In this document: positions 34,906 to 44,397 of the stretch, in pieces
How positions within the stretch are numbered: position 1 is the first letter of the stretch
Layout of the letters: each line of letters begins with the position of its first letter
Source of the DNA: Micromonospora sp. H61
GTDB taxonomy: Bacteria > Actinomycetota > Actinomycetes > Mycobacteriales > Micromonosporaceae
DNA length: 64,000 nt
Reading direction: 5' to 3'
NCBI RefSeq assembly: GCF_018070325.1
Contig: NZ_JAGPXY010000016.1
Coordinates: 43,171 to 107,170 of the forward strand
Made by a program: the position numbers and the translations under genes
The notes under the pieces: generated by a model
Seen by the model: the letters and a program-made list of their open reading frames with translations, nothing else
Told to the model about the DNA's origin: nothing
Databases searched by the model: none

Positions 34906-34921
34906 GTGCAACCGCTTGCAC
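34906..34921. promoter_or_regulatory. 16-bp perfect dyad, LacI-operator-like
   Basis: GTGCAACCGCTTGCAC has perfect 6-bp arms around CCGC. It sits 25 bp upstream of the -35 of the second NlpC/P60 gene and resembles operators of LacI-family regulators. It also lies 19 bases beyond the 3' end of the CNNM gene, where it could act as a weak hairpin. Confidence 0.45.
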
Positions 34922-34939
34922 ACCAAGGGTATTGGTCCA

Positions 34940-35941
34940 TCACCCAACGATTGCAGTCAATACATCGTCAAGAGTCACCACACCGAGTGGCTTTCGCCCG
35001 TCGCTGACCAGCACCATGTGCCGCCGTTCGCGACGCATCGCCAGCAGCAGGTCGGCCAGCGTACGGTCCGGCGGCACCACCGCCAGCGGCCGGTAGACGT
35101 CGGCCGGCACCGGGGACCGGCGGCCCTGCCCGGCGTACCCGAGCACGTCCTTGACGTGCACAAAGCCCAACACCCGACGGGTCGACCGCTGCACCACCGG
35201 GAACCGGGACCGGCCGGTCCGGGTCGCCAGCACCTCCAGCGACGCCGGCGACACGTCCTCGGCCACCGTCACCACCGTCGACCACGGTTGCAGCGCGTCC
35301 GCCGCCGTCCGGGCGTGCAGGGCCAGCGCGCCGGTGATCCGCGCGTGCTGCTCCGCGTCGAGCAGCCCCTCGGTCCGCGCCTGGGAGACCAACCCGGCCA
35401 ACTCCTCGGCGGTGAACACCGTCTTCACCGCCTCGGACGCCTCGATCCGCCAGAACGCGAGCACCCGCCGGGCCGCCCATTTCATCGCGAGCAACAACGG
35501 CTTGGTGGCCACACAGAATGCCAGCATCGCCGGGCCGAGCCAGAGCGCGGAGACCTCCGGACCGGCCAGCGTGATGTTCTTCGGCACCATTTCACCGACG
35601 ACCGTGTGCAGAAAGACCACCATGCCCAGTGCCAGCACGAACGCCACCGGATGCACCACGCGCTCCGGCAGGCCGGCCGCGTGGAACGGCGGCTCCAGCA
35701 GGTGAGCCAGCGCCGGTTCGGCGATCGCGCCGAGACCCAACGAGCAGACCGTGATGCCGAGCTGCGCGCCGGCGATCATCAGGGGGATCTGGTTCATCGC
35801 CGACAACGCCCAGCGGGCGCGTTTCGACCCGGCCGCCAGCGGCTCGATCACCGTCCGACGGGACGCGATGAGCGCGAACTCGCTGCCCACGAAGAACCCG
35901 TTGCCGAGCAGCAACAGCACTGTCACCAGCAGTTCAGTCAT
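34940..35941 (-). CDS. CNNM/CorC-family membrane protein (short, DUF21 + CBS)
   Basis: 333 residues from ATG 35941. The DUF21 transmembrane domain (NGFFVGSEFALIASRR; VGEMVPKNITLA) has about four helices, followed by a CBS pair (FPVVQRSTRRVLGFVHVKDVL; HMVLVSDGRKPLGVVTLDDVLTAIVG). There is no C-terminal CorC/HlyC domain. Homologues are Mg2+/Co2+ exporters or regulators; the hemolysin label is historical. It overlaps the preceding paralogue by 8 nt and probably functions with it. Confidence 0.9.
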   Translation of the reverse strand: MTELLVTVLLLLGNGFFVGSEFALIASRRTVIEPLAAGSKRARWALSAMNQIPLMIAGAQLGITVCSLGLGAIAEPALAHLLEPPFHAAGLPERVVHPVAFVLALGMVVFLHTVVGEMVPKNITLAGPEVSALWLGPAMLAFCVATKPLLLAMKWAARRVLAFWRIEASEAVKTVFTAEELAGLVSQARTEGLLDAEQHARITGALALHARTAADALQPWSTVVTVAEDVSPASLEVLATRTGRSRFPVVQRSTRRVLGFVHVKDVLGYAGQGRRSPVPADVYRPLAVVPPDRTLADLLLAMRRERRHMVLVSDGRKPLGVVTLDDVLTAIVG

Positions 35942-37280
35942 CGTCGTCCGGATCCGCCGGACGCAACACCCGGACCTGCTCGATCCGGTGCCGCTCCACC
36001 TCGACCACTGTGAACTCCCAGCCGTCCGTCTCGACCGTCTCGCCGGCGAGCGGGATGTGCCCGAGCTGGGCCATCAGGAACCCGGCCAACGTCTCGTACG
36101 GCCCCTCAGGCAGCCGGAAACCGGTCTGCTCGGCCAACTCGTCGGAGCGGAGCACACCGTCGACCAGCACTGTGCGCTCACCGCCCGGAACTGTCAGCTC
36201 GGCCGACCCGTCGTCGTCCACGCTCGCCGGGTCGAACTCGTCGGCGATCTCTCCGACCAACTCCTCGACGAGGTCCTCGACGGTCACCACGCCGTCCGTG
36301 CCGCCGTACTCGTCGACCACGATGGCCAGGTCGGCCCCGGCCGCCTTCAGCGCGGCCAGGACACCGTCCAGGTTCAGGCTCTCCGGCACGTACACCGGCT
36401 CGCGGGCCACCGAGCCGACCCGGGTCGACGCGCGGTCGGCCAGCGGCACGCCCAGCGCGTCGGGCACGCCGGCCACACCGGTCACCAGGTCCAGGGTCTC
36501 CTCGTACACGGGGAACCGGGTCCGCCCGGTCCGCCGCGACTGCTCCAGCAGCTGCGCCACGGTGGCGGTGGCGCGCAGCGCGACCACGTCCACCCTGGGG
36601 GTCATCGCCTCCGCGGCCCGCTTGTCACCGAAGCGGATGGTGCGACGCAACAGCATCGCGGTGTCGGTGGGCAGTGCGCCGGCCCGCGCCGAGATACCCG
36701 CCAGCAGGCCCAACTCCTCCGGCGAGCGGGCACTTGCCAACTCCTCCTGCGGCTCCACGCCGAGCGCCCGGACCAGTCGGTTCGCCGAGCCGTTCAACCC
36801 CCGGATCACCCAGCCGAACGTCCGGGAGAAGGTGTGCATCGGGCCGGCCGTGGCCAGTGCCGCCGGCATGGGCCGGGCCAGCGCCGCGTTCTTCGGCACC
36901 AACTCGCCGAAGAGCATGGAGATCAGCGTGGCCAGGGCCAACGCGATGAACGGGGTGAGCCGCTCGGTGCTGTCTCCGGCCAGCGGGCGCAGCAGCGGGG
37001 TGAAGAGCCGGGCCAGGGCCGGCTCGGCCAGGTAGCCGGTGAGCAGCGCGGTGATGGTGATGCCGAGCTGCGCCCCGGAGAGCTGGAAGGAAAGTTCGCG
37101 CAACGCTGTGCGTACCGTCAGGGCGGCCTGGTCGCCCGCGGCGGCCCGCCGGTCGATCTCCGCCCGATCGACAGTGACCAGGGCGAACTCGGCCGCGACG
37201 AAGAACGCGTTGCCCGCGGTCAGGGCTACGAAGCCGACCAGGGGCAACAGCGTCGTCAAGAGTAGGCCGTCGATGAACAA
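35934..37280 (-). CDS. CNNM/CorC-family membrane protein (full length, DUF21 + CBS + CorC domain)
   Basis: 448 residues; the start appears to be TTG at 37280 (MFIDGLLLTTLLPLVGF). DUF21 domain (NAFFVAAEFALVTVDR, FGELVPKNAALARP), CBS pair (TRFPVYEETLDLVTGVAGV; LAIVVDEYGGTDGVVTVEDLVEELVGEI) and C-terminal CorC/HlyC domain (GPYETLAGFLMAQLGHIP). Likely divalent-cation transport. It is the first of two coupled paralogues and ends with an acidic DDDD tail. A putative heterodimer with the shorter partner is an inference from the operon. Confidence 0.92.
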   Translation of the reverse strand: MFIDGLLLTTLLPLVGFVALTAGNAFFVAAEFALVTVDRAEIDRRAAAGDQAALTVRTALRELSFQLSGAQLGITITALLTGYLAEPALARLFTPLLRPLAGDSTERLTPFIALALATLISMLFGELVPKNAALARPMPAALATAGPMHTFSRTFGWVIRGLNGSANRLVRALGVEPQEELASARSPEELGLLAGISARAGALPTDTAMLLRRTIRFGDKRAAEAMTPRVDVVALRATATVAQLLEQSRRTGRTRFPVYEETLDLVTGVAGVPDALGVPLADRASTRVGSVAREPVYVPESLNLDGVLAALKAAGADLAIVVDEYGGTDGVVTVEDLVEELVGEIADEFDPASVDDDGSAELTVPGGERTVLVDGVLRSDELAEQTGFRLPEGPYETLAGFLMAQLGHIPLAGETVETDGWEFTVVEVERHRIEQVRVLRPADPDDDD

Positions 37281-37298
37281 ATCCCAGGGGTACGCGTC

Positions 37299-39548
37299 TC
37301 AGCCGCCGATCGGCGCGGTCTCCTTGCCGCCCTGCGGCTGCTCGGGCTTGACCGAGCGGAGCAGCACGCTGGCCACGTCGATCACCTCGACCTGTTCGCC
37401 GGCGCCCTTGCCGTTGACCCCGTCGCTGAGCATGGTCGAGCAGAACGGGCAGCCGACCGCTACCGTCTTCGCCCCGGTGGCCATGGCCTCCTCGACGCGG
37501 TCCACGTTGATCCGCTTGCCGATCTTCTCCTCCATCCACATCCGGGCGCCGCCAGCACCGCAGCAGAAGGAGCGTTCGCTGTTCCGCGGCATCTCGGTCA
37601 GGTCGCCCGCGATGGCGTCGCCGAGGACCTCCCGGGGGGCCGCGAAGACGCGGTTGTGCCGACCCAGGTAGCAGGGGTCGTGGTAGGTGACGCCGCCGTC
37701 GACCGGCTGCACCGGCGTGAGCTTGCCGGTGGCGACCAGGTGCGCGAGCAGTTGGGTGTGGTGGACCACCTCGAACTCGCCGCCGAGCTGCCCGTACTCG
37801 TTGCCCAGCGTGTTGAAGCAGTGCGGGCAGGTCGCGACGATCTTGCGCTTGGCCTTGTCCCGGCCCTCGAACGCCTCGTTCAGCGTCTCCACGTTCTGCT
37901 GGGCGAGCATCTGGAAGACGAACTCGTTGCCGATCCGTCGTGCCGGGTCGCCGGAGCAGGTCTCGCCCTCGCCCAGGATCGCGAACTTCACGCCCGCCTC
38001 GTTGAGCAGCGTGGCCACCGCGCGGGTGGTCTTCTTGGCCCGGTCCTCGAACGCGCCGGCGCAGCCGACCCAGAACAGGTACTCGAAGTCGTCCACCTCG
38101 CCGACCCGGGGCACCTCGAAGTCCAGGCCCTTGGTCCAGTCCTCGCGGGTGTTCTGCGGGGCGCCCCACGGGTTGCCCTTGTTCTCCAGGTTGCGCAGCA
38201 TCACGCCGGCCTCGGAGGGGAAGCTCGACTCGATCAGCACCTGGTAGCGGCGCATGTCGACGATGTGGTCGACGTGTTCGATGTCCACCGGGCACTGCTC
38301 GACGCAGGCGCCGCAGGTGGTGCAGGACCAGAGCACGTCCGGGTCGATGACACCGCCCTCCTCGGCGGTGCCGATCAACGGCTTGTCGGCCTCTGCGAGG
38401 GCCAGCACGTCCAGGTGGGCCAACTGCGCCTGGGTGGCCTTCTCCTCGCCGGTCAGGTCCTTGCCGCCGCCGGCCAGCAGGTAGGGCGCCTTCGCGTACG
38501 CGTGGTCGCGCAGGCTCAGGATGAGCAGCTTGGGCGACAGGGGCTTGCCGGTGTTCCAGGCAGGGCACTGCGACTGGCAGCGACCGCACTCGGTGCAGGT
38601 GCTGAAGTCGAGGAGGCCCTTCCAGCTGAACTGCTCGACGTGGGCGACGCCGAACTGGTCCTTCTCCGGGTCCGCCTCCTCGAAGTCGAGCGGCTTGCCC
38701 TGGCTCGTCATCGGGCGCAGCGCGCCGAGACCGGAGCCGGCCGGCTTGGCCGGCTCCCGCTTGAAGAAGATGTTGGGGAACGCCAGGAAACGGTGCCAGG
38801 CGACGCCCATCGTGACGTTCAGGGAGATGACGATCAGCCACGTCATCGAAATAATGATCTTGATGGCCGCGGCGACGCTGACGCCGTCCGCCCAGTCGGG
38901 CAGCACCGCACCGACCGCGTGGCTGACCGGGGTGGCCCAGAACGGGAACTCGAAGTGGTCGGTGGCGACCTTGAAGCCCCGGATCACGAAGCCGAAGATC
39001 AGGACCAGCAGCACGATCCACTCGACGAAGTAGCCCTGCCACATGGTCGAGCCGGTGAACCGGGACCGCCCGCCCGGGCGGGTCGGCCGGTTGCGCAGCC
39101 GGATCGCCATCAGCACCAGGATGCCGACCAGACTCAGCACCCCGATGATCTCGGTGACCAGACCGAAGATCGTCCAGTGCCCGATGATCGGCAGACCGCC
39201 GTCGGTGGTGCCCACCTCGAAGTACGCCTCGAGCACCAGCAGCGACAGCACGACGAAGCCGACCATCACGAACCAGTGCGCGGCGCCCACCACGCCCCAC
39301 TTGAGCATTCGGGTGTGGCCGGCCGTCTCCACCAGCATCGTCCTGGCGCGGGCGACCTTGTCGGAGAACCGCTCCGGCGCGGGTTGCCCGAGCCGGATGA
39401 CTGCCACCATCTTCAGGACCGCACGCACCGCAAGCCACACCGCCACGGCGGTGATGGCGACCGCGAGGATCGTGGTGACGATCTGGACGCTGCCCATCGA
39501 GTTGGCCTCCCCGGTCTGCTGCCTGATGACCTCGCTCTGCTCGGTCAT
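37299..39548 (-). CDS. Membrane-bound (Fe-S) oxidoreductase, heterodisulfide-reductase-like
   Basis: 749 residues. The N-terminal membrane domain has about five to six helices (NarI/cytochrome-b-like region, residues 20-250). Two 4Fe-4S motifs follow (CTECGRCQSQCP, CTTCGACVEQCP), then two CCG cysteine-rich domains (LFWVGCAGAF...; HDPCYLGRHN with SFCCGAGGARMW, plus CPHCFNTLGNEY). This matches actinobacterial Rv0338c-type proteins, thought to move electrons between a quinone-side membrane component and a soluble donor; the physiological donor is not known. A TM-domain His pair could ligate haem but this is unproved. Confidence 0.9.
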   Translation of the reverse strand: MTEQSEVIRQQTGEANSMGSVQIVTTILAVAITAVAVWLAVRAVLKMVAVIRLGQPAPERFSDKVARARTMLVETAGHTRMLKWGVVGAAHWFVMVGFVVLSLLVLEAYFEVGTTDGGLPIIGHWTIFGLVTEIIGVLSLVGILVLMAIRLRNRPTRPGGRSRFTGSTMWQGYFVEWIVLLVLIFGFVIRGFKVATDHFEFPFWATPVSHAVGAVLPDWADGVSVAAAIKIIISMTWLIVISLNVTMGVAWHRFLAFPNIFFKREPAKPAGSGLGALRPMTSQGKPLDFEEADPEKDQFGVAHVEQFSWKGLLDFSTCTECGRCQSQCPAWNTGKPLSPKLLILSLRDHAYAKAPYLLAGGGKDLTGEEKATQAQLAHLDVLALAEADKPLIGTAEEGGVIDPDVLWSCTTCGACVEQCPVDIEHVDHIVDMRRYQVLIESSFPSEAGVMLRNLENKGNPWGAPQNTREDWTKGLDFEVPRVGEVDDFEYLFWVGCAGAFEDRAKKTTRAVATLLNEAGVKFAILGEGETCSGDPARRIGNEFVFQMLAQQNVETLNEAFEGRDKAKRKIVATCPHCFNTLGNEYGQLGGEFEVVHHTQLLAHLVATGKLTPVQPVDGGVTYHDPCYLGRHNRVFAAPREVLGDAIAGDLTEMPRNSERSFCCGAGGARMWMEEKIGKRINVDRVEEAMATGAKTVAVGCPFCSTMLSDGVNGKGAGEQVEVIDVASVLLRSVKPEQPQGGKETAPIGG

Positions 39549-39703
39549 GCAGTGCAGCCTACGCGAAGGTTACCCAGCGGTAACGTGAGTCATCTCGCAG
39601 TAGGCCGCGCTGCCTGCGCACACCATAGGGGGCCCCACCCGATCCTGCTGGGCAGGGGCTCGACGGGGTGACGTGGGACCGCCGACGCGACGGTCTGCTC
39701 GGA

Positions 39704-39973
39704 TCAGCGCCAGCGAGAGAGCAACGCCAGCGAGGCGACCATCGCACCGAAGCCGACGGCGAGGTTCCAGTAACCCCACGCCATGACCGGGTACTCCTGC
39801 TCGGACAGGTAGTAGAGCACCAGCCAGCCGATCCCGACGACGATCAAGGCGACCGCGGTGATCGGCAACCACACCGGGCTAGGCTTGCGCGACGACGACG
39901 ACGACGCCGTCGTCGGACGGACGTCCGTCGGCGGGGTGTACACCTTCTTCTTACGGACCTGAGACTTGGGCAC
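39704..39973 (-). CDS. crgA: Cell division protein CrgA
   Basis: 89 residues starting MPKSQVRKKKVYTPP, the actinobacterial CrgA signature, with a basic/Ser-rich cytoplasmic N-terminus and two transmembrane helices (VWLPITAVALIVVGIGWLVLYYL and WNLAVGFGAMVASLALL). CrgA influences FtsZ-ring formation and recruits division proteins such as PBPs. Its place close to the sortase, trpG and pkn genes is conserved in actinobacteria. Divergent from the DUF881 gene. Confidence 0.95.
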   Translation of the reverse strand: MPKSQVRKKKVYTPPTDVRPTTASSSSSRKPSPVWLPITAVALIVVGIGWLVLYYLSEQEYPVMAWGYWNLAVGFGAMVASLALLSRWR

Positions 39974-40194
39974 GGCGCTCTCCAGAGGGGTGACGACCTC
40001 GTCCGGCCTGACAACCGGGCGCGGGGGCGACGGTCCATGGCCAATAATGTTCGAGAGCTAGCGTAGTCCCGATTGGCCGCCTGGACCACGAATGGGGTCA
40101 GGCCGGTGCACGGAGTGACCGAAAGAGGCGGGACTGTTCGCATCACCGGCCGAGCCGGCACGGACCGATCCCCGACACGCGGAAGGAACGCTCG

Positions 40195-40995
40195 GTGGAG
40201 TACACATCCGGCGCAACCTCCTGGCAGAAGGTCCTCCGACGGGCTGCCGCCGGGCTGCTGCCCCGGCGACCGCGCCAACGCCGTCCGGGCTGGTCGATCG
40301 GGGTGCCCCTGATCGCCGCGGCGGCCGGGTTGCTCTTCACCACCACCGCGACCACCGCGGGCGGCACCGCTCTCCGGGAGGACCGGCGCCCCCAGCTCAA
40401 CCAGCTCATCGAGGACCGCCGCGAACAGGTCGCCGCCAGCGAGCGCCGCGCCGCCACGCTGCGCGGCGAGGTCGAGCAACGGACCAACACACTCGCCGGG
40501 TCGGACGCCCCGATCAAGGCTCAGCAGAATCGCGCCCAGGGCAGCGTCCAGGACGCCGGGTTCACCGCCCTCAGCGGGCCCGGGGTCACAGTCGAGCTGA
40601 ACGATGCGCCCCAGCTCGACCAGACGCAGTCGGACGCCAGCAACGACGACCTGGTGGTGCATCAGGGAGACGTACAGGCGGTGGTCAACGCGCTCTGGGC
40701 AGGCGGAGCCGAGGCCATGTCAATCATGAATGTCCGCGTGCTCACCACCAGCGCGGTACGCTGCGTCGGTAACACCCTGCTACTGCACGGCCGGGTGTAC
40801 TCCCCACCGTTCAAGATCGTAGCGATCGGCGATCCCGCTGCCCTCCAGCAGGCCCTCGCCAGCTCTCAGGGAGTCCGGTTGTTCAAGGACGCGGTCGACG
40901 ACTACCAGCTTGGCTACAACGAGACGGTCTCCACGGTGCGAGTTCCCGCATTCGAGGATTCCACCGCCCTACGCTCGGCTACGGTGCCCAAGTGA
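40195..40995 (+). CDS. DUF881 family membrane-anchored protein
   Basis: 266 residues from GTG 40195 with GGAAGGA upstream. One N-terminal transmembrane helix ([21 protein letters not shown]), a coiled coil ([26 protein letters not shown]), then the DUF881 domain ([44 protein letters not shown]). DUF881 proteins are common near the division/kinase cluster; function is unclear. It overlaps the sortase start by 4 nt (GTGA). Confidence 0.92.
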   Translation: MEYTSGATSWQKVLRRAAAGLLPRRPRQRRPGWSIGVPLIAAAAGLLFTTTATTAGGTALREDRRPQLNQLIEDRREQVAASERRAATLRGEVEQRTNTLAGSDAPIKAQQNRAQGSVQDAGFTALSGPGVTVELNDAPQLDQTQSDASNDDLVVHQGDVQAVVNALWAGGAEAMSIMNVRVLTTSAVRCVGNTLLLHGRVYSPPFKIVAIGDPAALQQALASSQGVRLFKDAVDDYQLGYNETVSTVRVPAFEDSTALRSATVPK

Positions 40996-42692
40996 GCGGG
41001 CCGGACGAGCGACGCGACGGGCGACACCGGGACCAGACCGACGAGCCGACCGCCTTCCTGCCCAAGTTCGACCGGCCCGAGTCGGCACCGGACCGACCGA
41101 CCCCGGCCATCAACTGGCCCGAGCCGGTGCTGCAGCCGCCACGAACCGGGCAGCCGCCACGAACCCAGCAGCCGCCGAGCGCCGAGCAGCCGCCGCCGAG
41201 CGCCACTCGACCCGAGCCGACCGGAACCCCGGGCCGCCCGGGTGCCGAAGCGCCGCCGCCCTGGCCAGGCAGCGCGGCTGCCGGGCCGAGCTCGCACGGC
41301 GGTGCCGGGGTTCCCCCCGCGAGCACCGCCGGCCGACCGACCGCCAGCAACCAGGGCCCGGTTCGGCCCGCTGCCCCCGGCAACGCCCCGACCCGACCCC
41401 CCGCCCCCAGCGCCGCGTCCACCCGACCGACAGCGCCCGGCGCCGGACCGACCCGCCCGCCGTCCACCGGCAACCCACCGGGTGCCGCACCGACGCGCCC
41501 GGCCACGCCCGGCGGGATGCCGATGCCGACCCGGCCGGCGGCCTCCGGCACGCCGAGCCGGCCTGTCTCCTCCGGGCCCTCGACGCCGCCGCTGGCCGAC
41601 TCGCCGACCGCGTACATTGCGCAGGTCACCGCCCGTCCCGGCCGACCCACCGGCTCTCCGGCCACCCCGGTCTCCCCGGCCGCCCCCGAGCGCGTCGCAG
41701 CGGCCGGGCCGGAAGGCTTCCCGCCGACCGGGCCGGGCCGGGTCCCGCCGAGCGCTGGCGGGGATCGCGGCGCCGACCCGGCCGCCACCGCGTTGATTCC
41801 GGCAGTGCCCACCACTCCTGCCACCAGGCCGCCGACAATGGACTCGACCGCGTTGATGGGTGCCGTCCCCCGCACCGCCGTCCCGGACGAGCCGACCGGC
41901 GCCAACCCCGCCGACCCTCCCCAACCCCGACGCGGCGAGCGGGTGGTGCAACTCCGGCCGCACCAGACCGGCGACGGCTACAAGAGCGTCTACTCCGAGC
42001 TGACCCGCCCGTCGTTCGGCTCGCGACTGCGCACCGGCGTCCGCGTCTCCGGCGAAATCCTGATCACCTTCGGTCTGGTGGTCCTGCTATTCGCCGGCTA
42101 CGAGGTCTGGGGCAAGTCGGCCATCGTCGACGCCCACCAGAACGACCTCAACAACCAGTTGGTCCAGGAGTGGGGCCCGACCGACGACCCGACGGTGGCC
42201 CCGTCGGTCGGCCCGAGCGTCAAGCCGTCCCCGCCGGTACGCGGAAAGCCGCTCGCGGGCCTCTACATCCCCAAGCTCGACAAGAACTGGGTCGTCGTCG
42301 AGGGCGTCACTCAGCAGGACATCCGCTTCGCCCCCGGCCACTACCCGACCAGTGCGCTCCCCGGCCAGGTGGGCAACTTCTCCGTCGCCGGCCACCGCAA
42401 CCGGGCCACCTTCTGGCGGCTGGACGAGCTGAATGAGGGCGACCCGATAGTGGTCGAGAGCAAGACCGACTGGTACGTCTACCGGGTGTCGCAGTCCCGG
42501 ATCGTCCGGCCGACCCAGGTCGAGGTGGTGGCGCCGGTGCCCGGTGAACCGGACAAGAAGGCGACCAAGCGGATGCTCACCCTCACCACCTGCAACCCGA
42601 AGTTCGACAACTACCAGCGCCTGATCATCCACGCCGAGCTGGACCGCACCCAACCCAAGTCAGCGGGCCGCCCGGCGGAGCTGGGAGGCTGA
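40992..42692 (+). CDS. Class E sortase with long Pro-rich cytoplasmic domain
   Basis: 566 residues. About 330 N-terminal residues are Pro/Ala/Arg-rich low complexity, followed by a membrane helix ([19 protein letters not shown], ~352-370) and an extracellular sortase domain. The catalytic triad is visible: His468 (AGHRNRATF), Cys534 (TLTTCNPKF) and Arg543 ([10 protein letters not shown]). Class E enzymes anchor LAxTG-type proteins to peptidoglycan; I see no such substrate in this window. The operon is DUF881, sortase, small membrane protein, trpG. The large tail exceeds the usual family length. Confidence 0.93.
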   Translation: MSGPDERRDGRHRDQTDEPTAFLPKFDRPESAPDRPTPAINWPEPVLQPPRTGQPPRTQQPPSAEQPPPSATRPEPTGTPGRPGAEAPPPWPGSAAAGPSSHGGAGVPPASTAGRPTASNQGPVRPAAPGNAPTRPPAPSAASTRPTAPGAGPTRPPSTGNPPGAAPTRPATPGGMPMPTRPAASGTPSRPVSSGPSTPPLADSPTAYIAQVTARPGRPTGSPATPVSPAAPERVAAAGPEGFPPTGPGRVPPSAGGDRGADPAATALIPAVPTTPATRPPTMDSTALMGAVPRTAVPDEPTGANPADPPQPRRGERVVQLRPHQTGDGYKSVYSELTRPSFGSRLRTGVRVSGEILITFGLVVLLFAGYEVWGKSAIVDAHQNDLNNQLVQEWGPTDDPTVAPSVGPSVKPSPPVRGKPLAGLYIPKLDKNWVVVEGVTQQDIRFAPGHYPTSALPGQVGNFSVAGHRNRATFWRLDELNEGDPIVVESKTDWYVYRVSQSRIVRPTQVEVVAPVPGEPDKKATKRMLTLTTCNPKFDNYQRLIIHAELDRTQPKSAGRPAELGG

Positions 42693-42696
42693 CCCG

Positions 42697-42975
42697 ATGT
42701 ACGCGTTCATCTGGCGCAAGCTGCCGTTCGGCGTGGTCGGAAAGTTGACCGGCTCGGTGCTCCTGGTGGCTGCCACTGTGGCCCTGTTGTGGTACGTCGC
42801 CTTCCCGTGGGCCGAACCCCTGCTGCCCTTCGACGACGTGCAGGTCGAGTCCGGCGTACCCGCCGAGACGGGCGGCGGCGACCCGGTGACGGGGGAGACG
42901 CCGGCCGGCGACGAGCACGAGCTGCCGTACGACACCGATCAGAACAACCCCGCGCCCCCCTCCCCGAGCAGGTGA
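42697..42975 (+). CDS. Small single-pass membrane protein beside the sortase
   Basis: 92 residues from ATG 42697. Basic N-terminus, one helix (FGVVGKLTGSVLLVAATVALLWYVAF) and an acidic/Pro-rich extracellular tail (FDDVQVESGVPAETGGGDPVTG...). Small proteins of this kind occur at the same place in related genomes, between sortase and trpG. Function unknown. The stop overlaps the GTG at 42972 in the trpG frame. Confidence 0.8.
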   Translation: MYAFIWRKLPFGVVGKLTGSVLLVAATVALLWYVAFPWAEPLLPFDDVQVESGVPAETGGGDPVTGETPAGDEHELPYDTDQNNPAPPSPSR

Positions 42976-42977
42976 CC

Positions 42978-43628
42978 ATGCGCGTCCTGGTGATCGACAA
43001 CTACGACTCGTTCGTCTTCAACCTGGTGCAGTACCTGGGCCAGCTCGGCGTGGACTGCGAGGTCCGCCGCAACGACGAGATCGACGTCGCCGAGGTGGGC
43101 ACTGCTGGCGCCGACGGCATCCTGCTGTCACCAGGGCCGGGCAGCCCGGACCGGGCCGGCATCTGCCTCGACGTCATCCGGGAGTACGCGGGCCAACTAC
43201 CGATCTTCGGTGTCTGCCTCGGCCATCAGGCGATCGGCGAAGCCTTCGGGGCGACAGTGACACGCGCCCCCGAGCTGCTGCACGGCAAGACCTCCGAGGT
43301 ACGACACCACTCGGTCGGCGTACTCGCCGGTCTGCCCGACCCGTTCACCGCCACCCGGTACCACTCGCTCGCCGTGCTGCCCGAGACGCTCCCGGACGAG
43401 CTGGAGGTCACCGGCTGGACCGGATCCGGCGTGGTGATGGCGATGCGGCACCGGACACTGCCCATCGAGGGTGTCCAGTTCCACCCGGAGTCGGTGCTCA
43501 CCGAGGGCGGTCACCTGATGCTGGCCAACTGGCTGGCCAGTTGCGGTCACCCCGAGGCGCTGGAGCGCGCGCCCGCGCTGGCCGCCGAGGTGGACGCCCG
43601 CCGTCGGGCGGCCTTCGCCACCGCCTGA
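42978..43628 (+). CDS. trpG: Anthranilate/aminodeoxychorismate synthase glutaminase component
   Basis: 216 residues from ATG 42978; a GTG two codons upstream (42972) overlaps the previous stop. Class I glutamine amidotransferase triad: Cys in PIFGVCLGHQAIGEAFG, His-Glu in IEGVQFHPESVLTEGG. It supplies ammonia from glutamine to chorismate-using synthases for tryptophan and/or folate, the dual use inferred for actinobacterial TrpG/PabA near the kinase cluster. No partner synthase in the window. Confidence 0.92.
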   Translation: MRVLVIDNYDSFVFNLVQYLGQLGVDCEVRRNDEIDVAEVGTAGADGILLSPGPGSPDRAGICLDVIREYAGQLPIFGVCLGHQAIGEAFGATVTRAPELLHGKTSEVRHHSVGVLAGLPDPFTATRYHSLAVLPETLPDELEVTGWTGSGVVMAMRHRTLPIEGVQFHPESVLTEGGHLMLANWLASCGHPEALERAPALAAEVDARRRAAFATA

Positions 43629-43682
43629 GGGCCGGACGTCAGAGCACGGTCACCGGATCATCGGGACCCCGCACCGGCCGGG

Positions 43683-44378
43683 TCAGCCCCGCAGCGCGTC
43701 CTCGACCGCGGGACTCACGGGCGAACGCACCGCAGGCGGTCGGTCGCGTACCGCGTCCCAGGCCGCCTTGCCACTGGCGAAGTAGTCCCGAACCGACTTC
43801 TCGGCGAGCAGGGCGGCGCCGCAGCCGTCGCAGTGGGCGGTCACCCCGTCGACATCGACGCCGAGCTGCCGGCACAGCGTCACCGCCCGGGACAGGTGGT
43901 ACGACTGGGTGACGATCAGGGCCCGCTCGACGCCGTACACCTCGCGCGCTCTCGCGCAGCTGTCGTAGGTGTCCAGGCCGAACGGGTCGGCCACCACCCG
44001 ACGCCTCTCAACGCCGCGCTCGGCGAGGTACGTCGTCATCACCGCCGGCTCGTCGCCGGACGCGCCACCGCCGTCGCCCGACACCAGGACTACCTTGGCC
44101 CGCCCGCTGTTCACCAGCTCGGCGGCGGTGTCCAGGCGGCCGGCGAGACGGTCACCCGGCCGCTGCCGATCGGCCGCCACCTCGGTGCCGAGCACGATCA
44201 CCACGTCGGCGGCCGGCGCGTCGGCAGCGGTGTACAGGTGGCCGTGTGCGGCGAGCGTCGTCCACAGCCACGGGGAACTGGCGAGCACCAGCACGACGAG
44301 GCCCGAGACGGCCACGCGGCGAAGGCGGCGAGGCCACCGCCGTATCGGCCCGGCCCGGGACGCTTCCGTCTCCGTCAT
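43683..44378 (-). CDS. YdcF/SanA-type DUF218 membrane protein
   Basis: 231 residues from ATG 44378. One N-terminal transmembrane helix (VAVSGLVVLVLASSPWLWTTL) and an outer DUF218 domain with VVIVLGTEVAADRQRPG, VVLVSGDGGG, ALIVTQSYHLSRAVTLCRQLG. SanA/YdcF proteins are linked to envelope integrity and vancomycin sensitivity; the biochemical activity is unknown. It lies 20 bases downstream of pknB in the same direction and may be cotranscribed. Confidence 0.88.
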   Translation of the reverse strand: MTETEASRAGPIRRWPRRLRRVAVSGLVVLVLASSPWLWTTLAAHGHLYTAADAPAADVVIVLGTEVAADRQRPGDRLAGRLDTAAELVNSGRAKVVLVSGDGGGASGDEPAVMTTYLAERGVERRRVVADPFGLDTYDSCARAREVYGVERALIVTQSYHLSRAVTLCRQLGVDVDGVTAHCDGCGAALLAEKSVRDYFASGKAAWDAVRDRPPAVRSPVSPAVEDALRG

Positions 44379-44397
44379 GCCGATGCCCGCGGGTGGC

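Noticed and set aside
36625..39438. 937-aa minus-strand open frame
   Set aside because: It is a frame shadow overlapping the Fe-S oxidoreductase and CNNM genes; its sequence is Arg/Gly/Ala-rich with no domain, typical of out-of-frame GC-rich DNA.
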